64,000 bases of DNA from Sipunculus nudus (lineage: Eukaryota > Annelida > Sipuncula > Golfingiida > Sipunculidae). The position numbers and the translations under genes were made by a program. Below are positions 45,853-57,960 of this stretch, one piece after another (the stretch's first letter is position 1; every line of letters begins with the position of its first letter). The notes beneath the pieces are model-generated. The model saw only the letters and a list, made by a program, of their open reading frames with translations, made no database searches and was not told where the DNA came from. Location: positions 52,542,750 to 52,606,749 of the forward strand of contig CM049318.1 of assembly GCA_026874595.1 (NCBI GenBank). Reading direction: 5' to 3'.

Positions 45853-48274
45853 TGCTACATTTAGAGAAATGATTAACCATGACGTCGCTCAATCAATGAT
45901 GCCCTGTCTAAGACATATTGCCGGTTGTTTGTCCTACGTGTTAGGTGAGCTTTCAGTCCTATAGCTAAAAATCCGGTTGGAGGCGTTGAGCCCTAAAGCA
46001 ATAAGACCCCATTAAAAAAGCGCCAGGAATGATTTCCAGCGTCACAAACGCATACCCCCACTTCCCTGAGAGCCCTGTGTCAAGATCATTCAATTTATGA
46101 TAATGTGATGTGATCTTCAAATCAGATTACAAGCAGTAATTTTGAGTCTACACGTATTCTTTAAATAAAGAAAAAGCTTTATACCCTTTTAAGACATTTT
46201 CATCTTTCCCTTAACGCCTTATTGCTGCAACCAGAATAAAAGAAAACTCAGGCATCATTTTCTGTCTGGAGAAAGAGCATCGTTATTAAAAGACTGAAAT
46301 CGAGCCAGAGGAGACAGAAAATTCTTCGAATCCTATTTTAAATTGAACGGAAGCTCTTGGGATGGGAAAGGGGAATGGTTTACGCCAAACAGTAATGACT
46401 CTGGAAAGCTAAATGGTTCATACATTTCTCCTGTGTTTTCAAACCCAAATAACTTTAGATAACCATAGATTTAAGTTTCCAACGATGCTTAGGAAAAAGT
46501 AACTTTGCAAGATAGACTGCTTTGAAAACGGTATTAGCTATATCATTTCGGACAAATTGGGCGGAGCACTGCGAAAAAAAGTGAACGCAGTTTATCTTCA
46601 AAAATACCGACAAATAAATAAAGTGTGACATTTCCACACAAGGTGACGCATATATCAATTCAGATAAATACAAAATGTAAAATACGCTCTGAACAATCCT
46701 GCAAAGTGTCACGGATTGTGCATACCCCAGTAATCCAATACACAAGGAATTGTGCATCAGTGAACAAGGCAATAAACAACACATGTTATTTATTGTCTTT
46801 CCCAATAAACTGCTCTTCCAAAAAGAAATCGCGGAGGAACACATTTTTCAGCGTCAACCCCCGGGAATCTTCCTATGTATCAGTCCGCGTAGTTATGTCA
46901 CGTCTTCCTCAGATCTAAATCAGGACCGTTCTTCTTTTTGTGGCAGTTTGGCGTCACCATTCGTTGAAATTTCCTACTATAAATTGAGGATTTGGGCGTG
47001 GTCCAAAATCAGCGTTATTCGCAGATATATCCTCCCCTGGACGCTTAGAGTACATTCGCGCCTTAATCAAAATTTGACAAGTTTATTTCTCCCAGTTTCT
47101 CGCCCTCTCACAAGGCTGCCGTATGAAAATTCTTTTCACACTTTCAAGAATACCATCTGAAAATTGTTTAGTATGAATGCAACTACACTGCGTCCTGAGT
47201 TTAAGATCTGGAAATATTTTTAAAAATCAATTTATACAAATAAACGTAAGACAAACATCAGCTGTCTCAAAAAATGAACATCATTTTGTAATTTTCGAGT
47301 TCTTTACGCATTTCAGCGCGTTGTTCACACACCTTATATAAGAATACAATCTCATATGGTATATGAAAGCTTGAGAATGCATTGTGCCTAAACCATCTAA
47401 CCAAGCAATGCAACCCGTGCGACTGAACAATCACTAATTATATTGAAATAACATGCAATAATGCATGGACTAATTATAGAATAAAAATAAAAGTTATAAA
47501 AATAACATTTCTAACAGTACCTTCGTAACAATATTTGTAATTTTGCCAACTGGAGAGAGAGAGAGAGAGAAGATAATGGAAGTAGGTATGAAAAAAATAA
47601 CCAGACATTGTAATCAAAATAAGGGGGAACACATTGAAATCGTCATGGTGTTTTTCAAAAGAGTTGAATTTCGGTTACATGTCTCTTATTTGACGATATT
47701 ATGTAATACATTGGCCAATGTGACAGACAAAGTAACCTAACATTACTTAAACCGAATTACATATCTGTATTTTATTCATATTTTTTAGAGTGAAGAAAGT
47801 CATGTGGAATTAGAATTAAATCACAAGGAGTTTTCTTGTAGTTTGCAAACATACAATATTATATAATTGAATCATACATTTAAATTATTTAATAAAGTTC
47901 CAATTTAAAAAGGTAGAATTACAGATGATATTTATAAAGTATTCATCGCACATGATATTAGTTACTGTAACAGGGCTACATATCAGTAGAATTATGATCT
48001 CGTATTAGTAAACAAAGTCTCCACTGTTACATTTCATGCACAACATGGTACACATTTAGCGCATTAAAGAAACAACCAATCAAATCATACCAGTATACAA
48101 ATTTAGTTTAAGAGTCGCGTCTTCTAATGGAACAATGAGTATACGCACAAATACTAATACAACTAGTGATGATTTTTTTGTAGAACCTGGTCTAATCACT
48201 CTGGGGAATTCCTCTCAACTGAGCTCATTGATTGTTACACTTTATATCTGTAAGATTGTAATTCTCTTTTCTAG

Positions 48275-48319
48275 GATGAGAAGGCACAGGTCTTTACAAC
48301 AAATGGCTGGATGATTGTG
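48275..48319 (+). CDS. nicotinic acetylcholine receptor subunit, 45-nt exon
   Basis: Fifteen codons, phase 0 on both sides, between TTTTCTAG and GTGAGT: DEKAQVFTTNGWMIV. This is the beta-strand segment with loop D; the Trp in NGWMIV corresponds to the loop D Trp55 of the complementary face. The 45-nt length equals that of exon 3 in vertebrate nicotinic receptor genes, which supports the call although the exon is far too short to find by frame length. Confidence 0.93.
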
Positions 48320-49047
48320 GTGAGTATATGAACGTGAAAATATCGTTTCCCAAACAGAATACATTGAAACTATAAGAAGAGTACGGTTCGATAAGACAAT
48401 CCGATACACAAAATAAGCTGAGACTGATGTGTGGATATAAGTAGGTTTTAACTGATGTATAGTTAAAAAAGAAGTTGGTCACCTGTTGGACACAACAATC
48501 TGTAACTAAGGATAAGAAAAAAATGTGTTTTGAAAAATGGTAAAATTTAATCTGTTATGTAGACTACTTTTATGTTGCAAACTTGCGGCATGTACTCGAA
48601 TAGAGAAGACGTCCGACTAGATAATGCAGTTGGACTTTCTGCACACAATGGTGGTGTCGTATATTTCCAAAATCTGACGAGAAGTTTCAAGCAAAAACAC
48701 GCTTCAGAGAAATGATCATGCATGTGTTCGCTTTTGATTAATTATTCGAAAACGCCGGATATGCGGATTAGGGTAATCATTCCATAAGTTTAAGTGATTT
48801 ACATTTTATTTTTAACGATGTTTTATTTTTATTTGTGTAGAAACCTATACACGTGTATTGTTTTGAGCATCAGATCGAATGCTTTATGTTCTTTTAAAAT
48901 TTTTAAAGTTCTTTGTCCTTAATGCAGATCTAGCAAGGAACCTTCCAAAATGAGAATATAAAAATAGTATTCATATGATCTTAGCTATTACATAATTTCA
49001 AAATAATCTCGTTTCATTACTGATGATACACCAAAGTATATATATAT

Positions 49048-49079
<32 letters not shown>

Positions 49080-50579
49080 CGAAAACGAAACTGCTACTAC
49101 GACCTTTAAGTTAATAGATTTCATGATAAATTATGAGCTTATATCTGCAGTTTGGTTCAATAAACACTACTGCACTTGACATTATTCGATAAACAAATAC
49201 ATGGTTTTGACTAAAGTATGCTATTAGTCCACGAGAAGTACGAGGTTTCTTCGGATTGAACCGGTTATTTTTTTTAATTTATTGAAAGTTACACACATTT
49301 TTGATTAAGTGCAAATAAGCTTTATGCTTCCACTTAACTGAAGTGTAAAAAGACATTTTGCAAATTTATCTGATCTTTAGCCACTCGGTAGTTTAAATCT
49401 CGGTCCCCTTTCTCTTACAGAAATGTTATAATTCCGACGAAACGGATGTCTTGGATTAAGAACGATTGCTCCAACAGACCCCAGTGATAATTTGTAATAA
49501 CTCTTACTTTTATAATTAAAAATTGGATTAGAATGACGACCTAATAACATTCCTTGGTCATTCCTCGTTTTGGTATGACTCCAGGGGGAACATTTCCATT
49601 ATTGAACAGGATAAGCCGGCGGGGGGTCTCCTGGTACATTTATTACAGGAAATAATAAATACTTCCGCTTTTGTAAATATTGATCATGATCCATCGATTA
49701 TGAATTCATCATCGCTGCAATTTATCAGTGTTTCACTGAAGTTAAGCCTAAATTGTCACAGTAATTTTGCTTCCAGGGAAGATAAAGTGATAAATATATC
49801 ATGAGAATAATTTTAATTATCCTTTCAACACTTTTTCGTTGCTTAACCCATGTTTAATGCAATGTAATTACTAAGACTCATTTCTGTTTTAAAGTATTAC
49901 AAGTAAATAGTTTATTATCTCCTAATGTGTTCGTTTTCTTTTAGTATGCTGTGTTGATAAATCCTCGATTTGTTTTATTTAACGGATGCATGCTTATATG
50001 GTCTATTATTCTTTTTTTATTTTTTTCACGAGCACTTCTCCGAAAAATAAAAAGTCATTTATAAAATATATTTGGAGGGACTGATTGAACAAGCAGGTCA
50101 ACAAGCAACAGATAACCGATTATTAATCCATTAATTTATTGGCTTAATTTAGTATTACATTTTCAACCCATGTAGACCCATCGGCCTTCGTACAACACTC
50201 ACACACGTTCGTATTTATTAATTCAAGGCAATTAAGCCAACTAAGTAATCGTCGTCAAACATCCTGTAAAACGATAGATCAGGCTATAATGTTAACAGGG
50301 ACTGTGACACTACTGATCATAAGAAGACGTGGGAAATGTCTCTACTTTGAATCCCGCTTTTCTTATACTGTAGTTGGCTTCATATCCGCGAGGTAAAATT
50401 ACGTTTACAGTTCAGTGTTTAGCGAGGGTTTCGTTATCGCGACCACCAAACGGTAATTTACACTATGTACATTACTATTAATTGTTATATAAATTACCAA
50501 ATATACACGTAAAATCTTAACAATTGTAGCAGGCGGTTGACATTAATTAAATTATTAATCAAATTACAGGTAACATAAA

Positions 50580-50633
<54 letters not shown>

Positions 50634-50826
50634 AGTGTCATGCGTGTCGTAAACAAAATCTTCCTGATGAACCTTCTTCTCTTGACTGAGATAGAGACTT
50701 CACAGAGCGAGCGGGCCCCCGGGGGGATAAAACAAGACATCTCATTACACAGGCGGGGCACCGCCGCAGATTAATGTGTCACAGAGATAATTCTCGTCTT
50801 ACTTTTTTCCCTACTTTTCACTTCAG
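48320..50826 (+). other. intron of the receptor gene (2.51 kb)
   Basis: GTGAGT to a pyrimidine-rich acceptor ending CACTTCAG, phase 0. Contains (TA)n at 49037-49079 and at 50584-50630. The second (TA)n ends 196 bp before the next exon. Confidence 0.9.
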
Positions 50827-50936
50827 CAATGGCGTGATGAGAGACTGTCCTGGGACCCGGCCCGGTTCGGCAACTCTACGGAGTTTATCGTTGATTCCAC
50901 CCATCTTTGGACCCCGGAACTGGCCTTGATCAACGG
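50827..50936 (+). CDS. nicotinic acetylcholine receptor subunit, 110-nt exon
   Basis: 110 nt between CACTTCAG and GTAAGC, phase 0 to phase 2. Encodes QWRDERLSWDPARFGN, then a segment through STEFIVDSTHLWTPELALIN. It covers the W.D.RL.W.P strand and loop A. In canonical alpha subunits loop A is W.PD..LYN with an agonist-contacting Tyr (Torpedo alpha Tyr93); here it reads WTPELALIN, so that Tyr is Ile and the Asp is Glu. N-glycosylation motif NST is present. The 110-nt length equals vertebrate exon 4. (TA)n tracts flank the exon on both sides. Confidence 0.94.
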
Positions 50937-51093
50937 GTAAGCTCAGGTTTTAAACATTTTCCAATATCTCATAATTACATTTGGGCCTACTGGGCCTCTG
51001 CAAAGCAGACAAAGAAAAACGTGTTTCTTTCCTTGGTCACTAGAGAGATTCTTTTTTTTATGTGACAATAAAAACATGAACCGTGAAATCACT

Positions 51094-51097
<4 letters not shown>

Positions 51098-51153
<56 letters not shown>
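51098..51153. repeat. (TA)n microsatellite in intron
   Basis: 56 bp of alternating TA starting 161 bp after the 110-nt exon. Confidence 0.97.
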
Positions 51154-51154
<1 letters not shown>

Positions 51155-51484
51155 GCAGATGTCTATCATGCGATTATAGTCAGAAGGAAAATGGACCACG
51201 GCATATTTTTAACGGATTTACTATTTTTACCTGTACAGTTTTGTTTGCTATGTGAATTTCAAATGGAATTTTAAATCACTATAAATATATATTAACACAT
51301 GTATCCATTAATTAGAACTTAAAAATGAATTTATATTCATAATACAGCTTCAAATAAAAAAAAATAGAAAAGCAAATCTGACCAAAAAAGGCTTTTATCA
51401 AAAATCTATAAATCCTTGAAATTTGATTCTGTATGGCAAAATGTGTGCGTGTTTGATTTATTATTCTATCAGTCAATTATCCAG

Positions 51485-51518
<34 letters not shown>

Positions 51519-52184
51519 ATATATGGATAAATATACATTAATACATAAAATATAAATACTGTCTGGTTATCAAAGAAGGAAAACTGCTGTTTAACATGTA
51601 AAATGTCTGATATATCTAAAACGTCCACGTTTCTCATTGATACGGAACAATCGTTAGTCACTCCGCACAAGACTATTTTTAAACCGGGTTATTGAGCTTT
51701 TTCATTGATATATATGTGTTATAATATATTTATGTCACTTAGTTGTCTAGGTTGAATTTATAGACGTGCAATGCGAGTATGTTTATGTCTTTGAATACCG
51801 CTTTATTTTGATTTCATAAACTTACTCTAAGGTGATATAATTACCTCAGATATTTAACGAAGCATAGCCCTTTATGTTTTTTTGGTTTATTTAAAGTCAC
51901 CTGTTTCATTCAAATGGTGTAGATTACTAAAACAAAGAAGAAAATCAATGAGTCTCATTTCCACGTTTATTGTCTGGGCATATCAAATCTCCAGTATACA
52001 TGCCAGCTTTTGTCGTTTTGATGGGGTAAATCAATAATTACTGGGCTTGCATGCGTCAGTTACACAAGAAAAAAGAACCTTAATGTTTACTTTGTAATAG
52101 GAAGAGACTACAGGTTTCGACTATTAAGATAGCCGTAACCCTATTTTTAGGTCATACAGCAGAATGTCATTCACTTGTTGTCTT

Positions 52185-52380
52185 CGCCAGGAGGGTAAGC
52201 TTTCATCTTTGTTCGTGTGTGTGTTTATATGTTTGTATGTCACAAAATAACTCACGCAATCATGAACAGAATCTCATGGCATTTTCTGGGCATTAGGGGA
52301 ATGGGCCATTGAAATATCGATTAGAGTTTGCTTGGTGTTCATCCGGCTCATGATCCGGCTCATGATGGAAAGCAGCTAGG
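52185..52380 (+). repeat. interspersed repeat, copy 2 (partner of 2291-2635)
   Basis: Same orientation and block order as 2291-2635: GTTCGTGTGTGTGTTT, AAAATAACTCACGCAATCATG, then a duplicated ATCCGGCTCATG. The copy is truncated at its 3' end. Confidence 0.55.
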
Positions 52381-53548
52381 TAAAATTGCTAAGTATACCA
52401 AAGTTCAATACCATTAACAGATAGTAGATAAAGTCACTGAGATGATGATAATTTTGCGTTCGATCACTATAGTAAATTAGGCAATCAAAATTAACGGGTT
52501 AGATATATTTCAAATATCCATCCGACATAGTTAGGCCTAATACCAAAAGAAAGCAAAAAAAAGTAAATACAAAAAGGCAAAACATGATTATATTAGTTTT
52601 AGTTGAAAGGTGGTGATTCAACGTAATGCGTGCGTTGTTTTACTGGTACTTATAAACTTGTATGCGAATACAGTTAATCAACATAAAGGCGAAATAAAAT
52701 GCTACAATGACCACTTTTTAGATAAAACTGTTGGAAAAGAGTCTCATGTCAGTCGAATGCAGCCCAAAGTCAGTACAAATAGAATAGTATTCTCAGAAAG
52801 ACGATAAAAATCATGGCATCAATTTGTTGCGGAATCGTCAACTGTGATACGATCACAGTTGTGGGAATGGCCTGTACAGTTAGGCCTCGTAATGGTGAAA
52901 TGGTAGACACTGGTAAAAGGCGCCAAAAAAACTCTAAAAACGGCTAAATGTACACACCAAAATACATCCGTTCGTGTCTTTGATAGTAAATCGGTTACCT
53001 GGCAACTTTACCACGTTCTTACCTCAATCTATTAATGAAACATTATCCCTAACGATCCTTGTTAAGCCCGCGGTGATTTAAACATAACAAACTACAGGAA
53101 TTGTAATGAGCAGACGTTAAGCGACTTGTACCCTGCACCGACATCTATTATCGCCCGCTTTTTCCAGTTCAAACAGCGATAAGATCAGGGCGGGTTCCCA
53201 GACAACAAAAGGGTAATTATTTTATGTTGACACCGCTTAAAATGTCACTTTTACGATTCCAAAGTGGTCTCCTATTTGAAACCTTACGAGGCGTTTTCCT
53301 AGGGGTCGATCCCAAGACGTGTTGACGGAGAGGAGCAGAGCGGATCGGAATCACACGTCCTGGGACGAGACAAGACATCATTGTAATAGTGAAAATGCCA
53401 AGGTTTCGGTAAAGCAGTCGCACGAACGATAATATAGTAATTAATTAACTGTGAGCAATCAACTGCGATCTTCGTCACGTGACTATAATGATATCATAGG
53501 AATGGCCGGATGGGAGGTACGAGTCCGTGCAGTAGGGGTAAAAAGTTA

Positions 53549-54097
53549 CTGTAGTCTGTTCCACAGTAAGGTGCCCATTGAAATATGATATAATATTTTC
53601 ATAAACTGGTAGATCAAGTTCACTGGTATGCTGCAATGAAGGAATGGGGTATACGCCTAATTAACTAAAATTAAATAAAAATCATATCTTGCAAAATATT
53701 AAAGTACTGCTATTAAAAAAAAATCTGAGTAAACAGTCTATTTTAAACAAAAACTCAACTCCATTCATGTAGGTAAAGGTCACTGATCACTTGCTCAAAC
53801 AACTGCACTTGAAAGGTCCTGACTGGCTAAAAACTGGTCATAAATATTCTAAAAAAAACCAAAAAAAAAAACCAACTGTCTGCAACCCATGACAGACGCC
53901 ATTTCACTTGGCCACAAGATTCAAAAGAACCAGAGGATTGCAAAATATAAATTTTGGTTTTTGTTATCAAGCTTTACATCTATTATAGACCTTTTGGTCC
54001 CTCAACAGCTTTAAGATCAGAATGTGTTATATTTTTTTGAGTTTCAGAGAATAATTGCCAAATTTCGACGGGCACCATACTGTGGAACAGACTATAG
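53549..54097. mobile_element. MITE-like element with 37-bp terminal inverted repeats
   Basis: The left terminal repeat (53549-53585) and the reverse complement of the right one (54061-54097) agree at about 32 of 37 positions (core TAGTCTGTTCCACAGTA then GGTGCCC). The interior of about 475 bp is AT-rich with no transposase frame, so the element is non-autonomous. TA lies outside both ends, which would fit a Tc1/mariner-type target, but this is uncertain. A lone right-end relative occurs at 42830-42865. Confidence 0.75.
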
Positions 54098-55266
54098 TTT
54101 AACAAGTTTTTGCATATACAGTTTACAATAGTATATGTTTTAAACCGGCTTTGTCGGTATTGCCCTCATATCGGTCTCAGGGCAGCGTAACAGCCCGTGG
54201 TCCGCACGGCCGCCCGGATAGAAATTTTATCAATAAGTTCATAACATTTTTTTTTTTAACACGGCATTCATTTAATCAACAAAATCAATAGTTAGGACTT
54301 GTCTTACTCCTTTCCTCAACTTTCCTTGATCCATGACTGTAGGGTTCAGTTCTGCTGTTAAAATATCAGTGCAAATAGTTTATTATCACAGCCAGGTGGG
54401 GCTCTGTAACGTCACAATGGTATTGTGACTCGTTTTAATCCTGGCGCGCGAGTTCGTTGGCAGCGCTTGTCGATTCCATTGTCGATTTCAACAATCAGGC
54501 GATACTTAAATTCTCAACCAATGCTGATTCGCTCGGCCAATACGAGATTTAGCTGTAGTTGCGTACAAGTCAATAAAAGCTTGTCAGACCATAATCGTCA
54601 GTACTTTTGTGGACACCGATATACACGGATAATGGTGAAAATTTAACAAGCCTGACTGAAGCAGCCCGTCAAAAATACACAAGAGTGTTTGATAGATAAT
54701 TAGTTAATTATCACTTCAAAGGTATTGCATTAAAAATTTCTACGCTAAGCCAGATGGACTCCTGGAAAACTGACGGTCTCACACGTCTGAATATCTGAGC
54801 CACAGAAAACGTGGGCTGACCGAAGTACGGTGCATTATGAATCGGGTACAGTTCTCTGTATAATTACAACTTAATAATCTAGATGACTCTTCCAAATATT
54901 TTAGCAGAAATATAGATTAGATTCCCATGCACCAAGACATATATTTCTAACTTATATTTTGTATTAATCAATGTGTCTGTACTCTGTTTCATCAACATAT
55001 ATCCATCTTTTTCAGAGATAATGTTCTTAATAGATTTATTTAAACAATTTCCGAAAAAGGTGCACATGGAAGTGGTAGCCTAATATGGCATTCAGGATTT
55101 TAAAAAATAAATCTCCAGTTTATTTTTTTCAAAACTTTCTGGACTCTTTCCAGTCATGTGTCTTTGCATAGGTAGCCATCTTTGTTTACCTAGGCCCTAA
55201 TCATATTTGAGTTGTTCAAATGACCTCATCCCATCAACAGCTGTTAACTGATGCTGTTTCTCTGCA

Positions 55267-55370
55267 TGTGACCAATGATCTTGACCGCCATAAGTGGGGC
55301 TGATATGTTGTTAAATGTAGACTGATTTCTCATATTAAGAATGACTTCTGTTTCTTCCATAATTCGAAGA
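55267..55370 (+). repeat. diverged interspersed repeat (partner of 42645-42790)
   Basis: Shares the ordered blocks ATGTGACCAATGATCTTGACC, ATGTTGTTAAATGTAGACTG and TTCTCATAT with the first receptor intron copy. Confidence 0.5.
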
Positions 55371-56849
55371 TAGATGTTTATTTACCTTGTTGAAAAGTAG
55401 GCCCATTTATCGGTATTCAATATATTACAAATTTCTCCCATGAAAATTATGTCTATTAAAAAAATCATAGCAAAAAACGTGGATATGAGAAGATAGAACG
55501 AACTTTATTTAACGGAGTTGCGTGTTTCCATCGCGAAATAATGCCGATTCAGCTGATTTCCAATAAAAATATGTCGATAATCATGGAGAGTTTATAAATC
55601 AAGTGAGAATGATTTATTCATTTAAACTCCAGTTAACAGTATATAATTCATGTGTTGAGGGTTTTAAACTTTTTTTTCGTCTGTGCTAAACATCATCTGT
55701 GTGTTATGAACCATTCCATTCCCAATGGTTAACGAAGAGATCATGTTATATTCAGACAGTTGTGTGCGTGACCGAAGAACGGACTAGATTTGACGATTGA
55801 ATGACAGTTTGTCCCATAATATTGTAAATATAATGCAGAAAAAAAACCACATAGATTGTCATTGACTTGTAAAACGGGGGCCATAGAAGCATAAATAAGA
55901 ACTCTAAGATTTCTTATCACGACGTATGACTTAGAAAAGGTGCGTGGATATTCCCCATTCACGAGCCATCACATCACTTTTTGACGGTTACTGGCATTAA
56001 TGAATTTTATATGGCGCATGTATGAATTGATAGACATGTGATAAACGAAAAATTAACATATCACATCGCTCTGGCCAACTTCTTGTGACTCAAGCTTATG
56101 TGGACATCCTCACCAATGAACCTACGACGTCTTGAAAATATTGCGGCCTTATACAGTTTTAAAATTTTATTATAGCTTGTATACGAATGTTATTAAGAAA
56201 AATGTTTGCCATATACTAAGCTTTGTAAATATACGGATAATTCCGTTAAAATTAGCTAAAAAAGAACATTTATATTCATGTATTAAATTTTTACCCAATC
56301 CCATAGGTGCCGCTTAATTCAAGTGATTGTGCCGAGATTTATGATATTCTGGTTATATATTCAAATACAATTTCATATTCAGACATAAACTTATATTTAT
56401 GTCATTCAAATTTTGATATATAAGTCATAGCAACCATTTCCATAACTGCTGTCGACATCATCGTTACAGCGGGTAAAATCTTCACATTTCCAAGTAACCA
56501 AGTAAATCCTGATTTACCTACGAAATTAACTGATGCAAAAGTAATATTTTACTAATATTACGTTCTGTCTATTATTAAGTCTGCCCCGGTAGTGGGGAGA
56601 TAGGCATAGGGGTGTATGAGTTTATTATTATGTTGATATTTTGGGCAGTATAGTGGGGGGGGGGGGATTCTGGCCTTGATCTTATTTTTATTTTGACGAC
56701 TGTTTATCTTATTCCGTATTATCGATCAGTTGCGGGCGACGGGGTAAGGTTTATAGTGATCGCTTAGTGATTTGCAGACCTCTAGATTATATTTGGAGTA
56801 ATATATATTCGATATGTATTATGTATTTATTTATTTTTTTTAATTTCAG

Positions 56850-57388
56850 AGTGGATACACAGTTTCCTGATTTCAGCAAATATCGGGCGACATTATCACA
56901 CAAAGGAGACGTGAGGTGGGAACCGGCCGGGGTATTCGAAACTTCGTGCAAAATCGACGTCACGTACTACCCATACGACAACCAAACGTGCGAGTTAGTG
57001 TTCGGGACATGGACCTATACGAGCTATAAGCTGAACTTAACGAACTCCACCGCATTCATGATACAAGATGATTACCATACAAACGGTGAATGGGACATTT
57101 TGTCCGCAGTGATGAAACGCACGGAGTTTGTATACGAGTGCTGCGAGGAGATACGCTTCTCTAAAGTTTTGGCTGTTATCTCACTTCAGAGAAAACACAT
57201 CTTCTACACGATGAACGTTATTCTACCTTGCCTCATGCTGTCAGTGCTAGTTTTGGTGACTTTTCTCTCGCCGCCAGACCAAGGAGAGAAAATATCTCTC
57301 GGGATATCCATACTTCTATCATTTTCTGTATTTATGTTGACGTTGTCGCAGAATATGCCAAAGACTTCAGAAACCATACCAGTATTCG
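56850..57388 (+). CDS. nicotinic acetylcholine receptor subunit, Cys-loop to TM2 exon
   Basis: 539 nt between TAATTTCAG and GTGAGT, entering in phase 2 and leaving in phase 1. In order: VDTQFPDFSKYRATL; Cys loop CKIDVTYYPYDNQTC with exactly 13 residues between cysteines; loop B FGTWTYTSY (Trp149 equivalent kept); loop C VYECCEE with the vicinal cysteines that define alpha-type subunits (Tyr190 kept, Tyr198 position is Phe); TM1 HIFYTMNVILPCLMLSVLVL; TM2 GEKISLGISILLSFSVFML, with Glu at -1' (cation selectivity) and Leu at 9' (gate). Position 20' is Gln instead of the usual acidic residue. The exon ends in TSETIPVFG at the TM2-TM3 linker. TM3, the cytoplasmic loop and TM4 must be in later exons. 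Confidence 0.96.
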
Positions 57389-57780
57389 GTGAGTTGAACG
57401 TTTCTTTTTTTAATACATATATATTATCAATGATTTATTATTATTTCAGCCAAACAGTAAAAAATCAATTATTCTTTTAAAAGAACGCCGATTTTCTGGT
57501 TTTTTCTGTTAATTTAAAATTCAAAACAATTTTAAAAAAGTGATTCAAATTGTTTCCGAAAGGTCAAATGAAATCTCAATAATTATTATGAATTTTTTTT
57601 ATTATGGTAATTCTATTGAAACCATACAGCCACAGATAAAAAACGCTGTCACGGTTCTCCATAGAGCACGGACACAATTACTCTCTTTACCCAGCGGTAA
57701 TACACTAACTTAAAAGTCGTTCCATATTTCCTTTGCCTTAACCGCTGCTTTGTACACCAAATTTTTCGGGTTTCTATACC

Positions 57781-57960
57781 GGGGCTGGCACTGGGCCAAG
57801 ATTTGTAATCAGATCGATGAAAGCGTGGTTTCGTTATCGTCTTATGCATCAAACCAATGACAGTGGGGTGTCGCGGGGTGAAACATGGAGTCGGATGCAC
57901 AGCGCGATACCACGCTTTCATTGGTCTGATTACTATTCTTGCCTTATGACAGCCCTGGGG
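57781..57960. repeat. foldback-like inverted repeat
   Basis: Arms of about 50 bp (57781-57831 and 57909-57960) are complementary with a few mismatches; the inner 24 bases (GTAATCAGAT/CC..ATGAAAGCGTGG) match at 22 of 24. The motif ATCARACCAATGA also occurs at 57848 and, less well, at 58116. Probably a non-autonomous foldback or MITE-like remnant. Confidence 0.65.

Larger units (their letters stand above)
42204..48274 (+). other. intron of the receptor gene (6.07 kb)
   Basis: GTAGGT donor to TTCTCTTTTCTAG acceptor, phase 0. It contains repeat pieces at 42645-42865, a small inverted repeat at 45759-45852 and a (GA)n run near 47554-47570. Two overlapping open frames at 46455-47160 (129 and 136 codons, opposite strands) have no recognisable content and are not called. 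Confidence 0.85.
50937..56849 (+). other. intron of the receptor gene (5.91 kb)
   Basis: GTAAGC donor to TTTTTTTAATTTCAG acceptor, phase 2. Contains (TA)n at 51098-51153 and 51487-51516, interspersed repeats at 52185-52380 and 55267-55370, and the inverted-repeat element at 53549-54097. Confidence 0.88.

Noticed and set aside
46455-47160. Two overlapping open frames of 129 and 136 codons in a receptor intron
   Set aside because: Opposite strands, no domain, no signal peptide, odd composition; likely chance frames.
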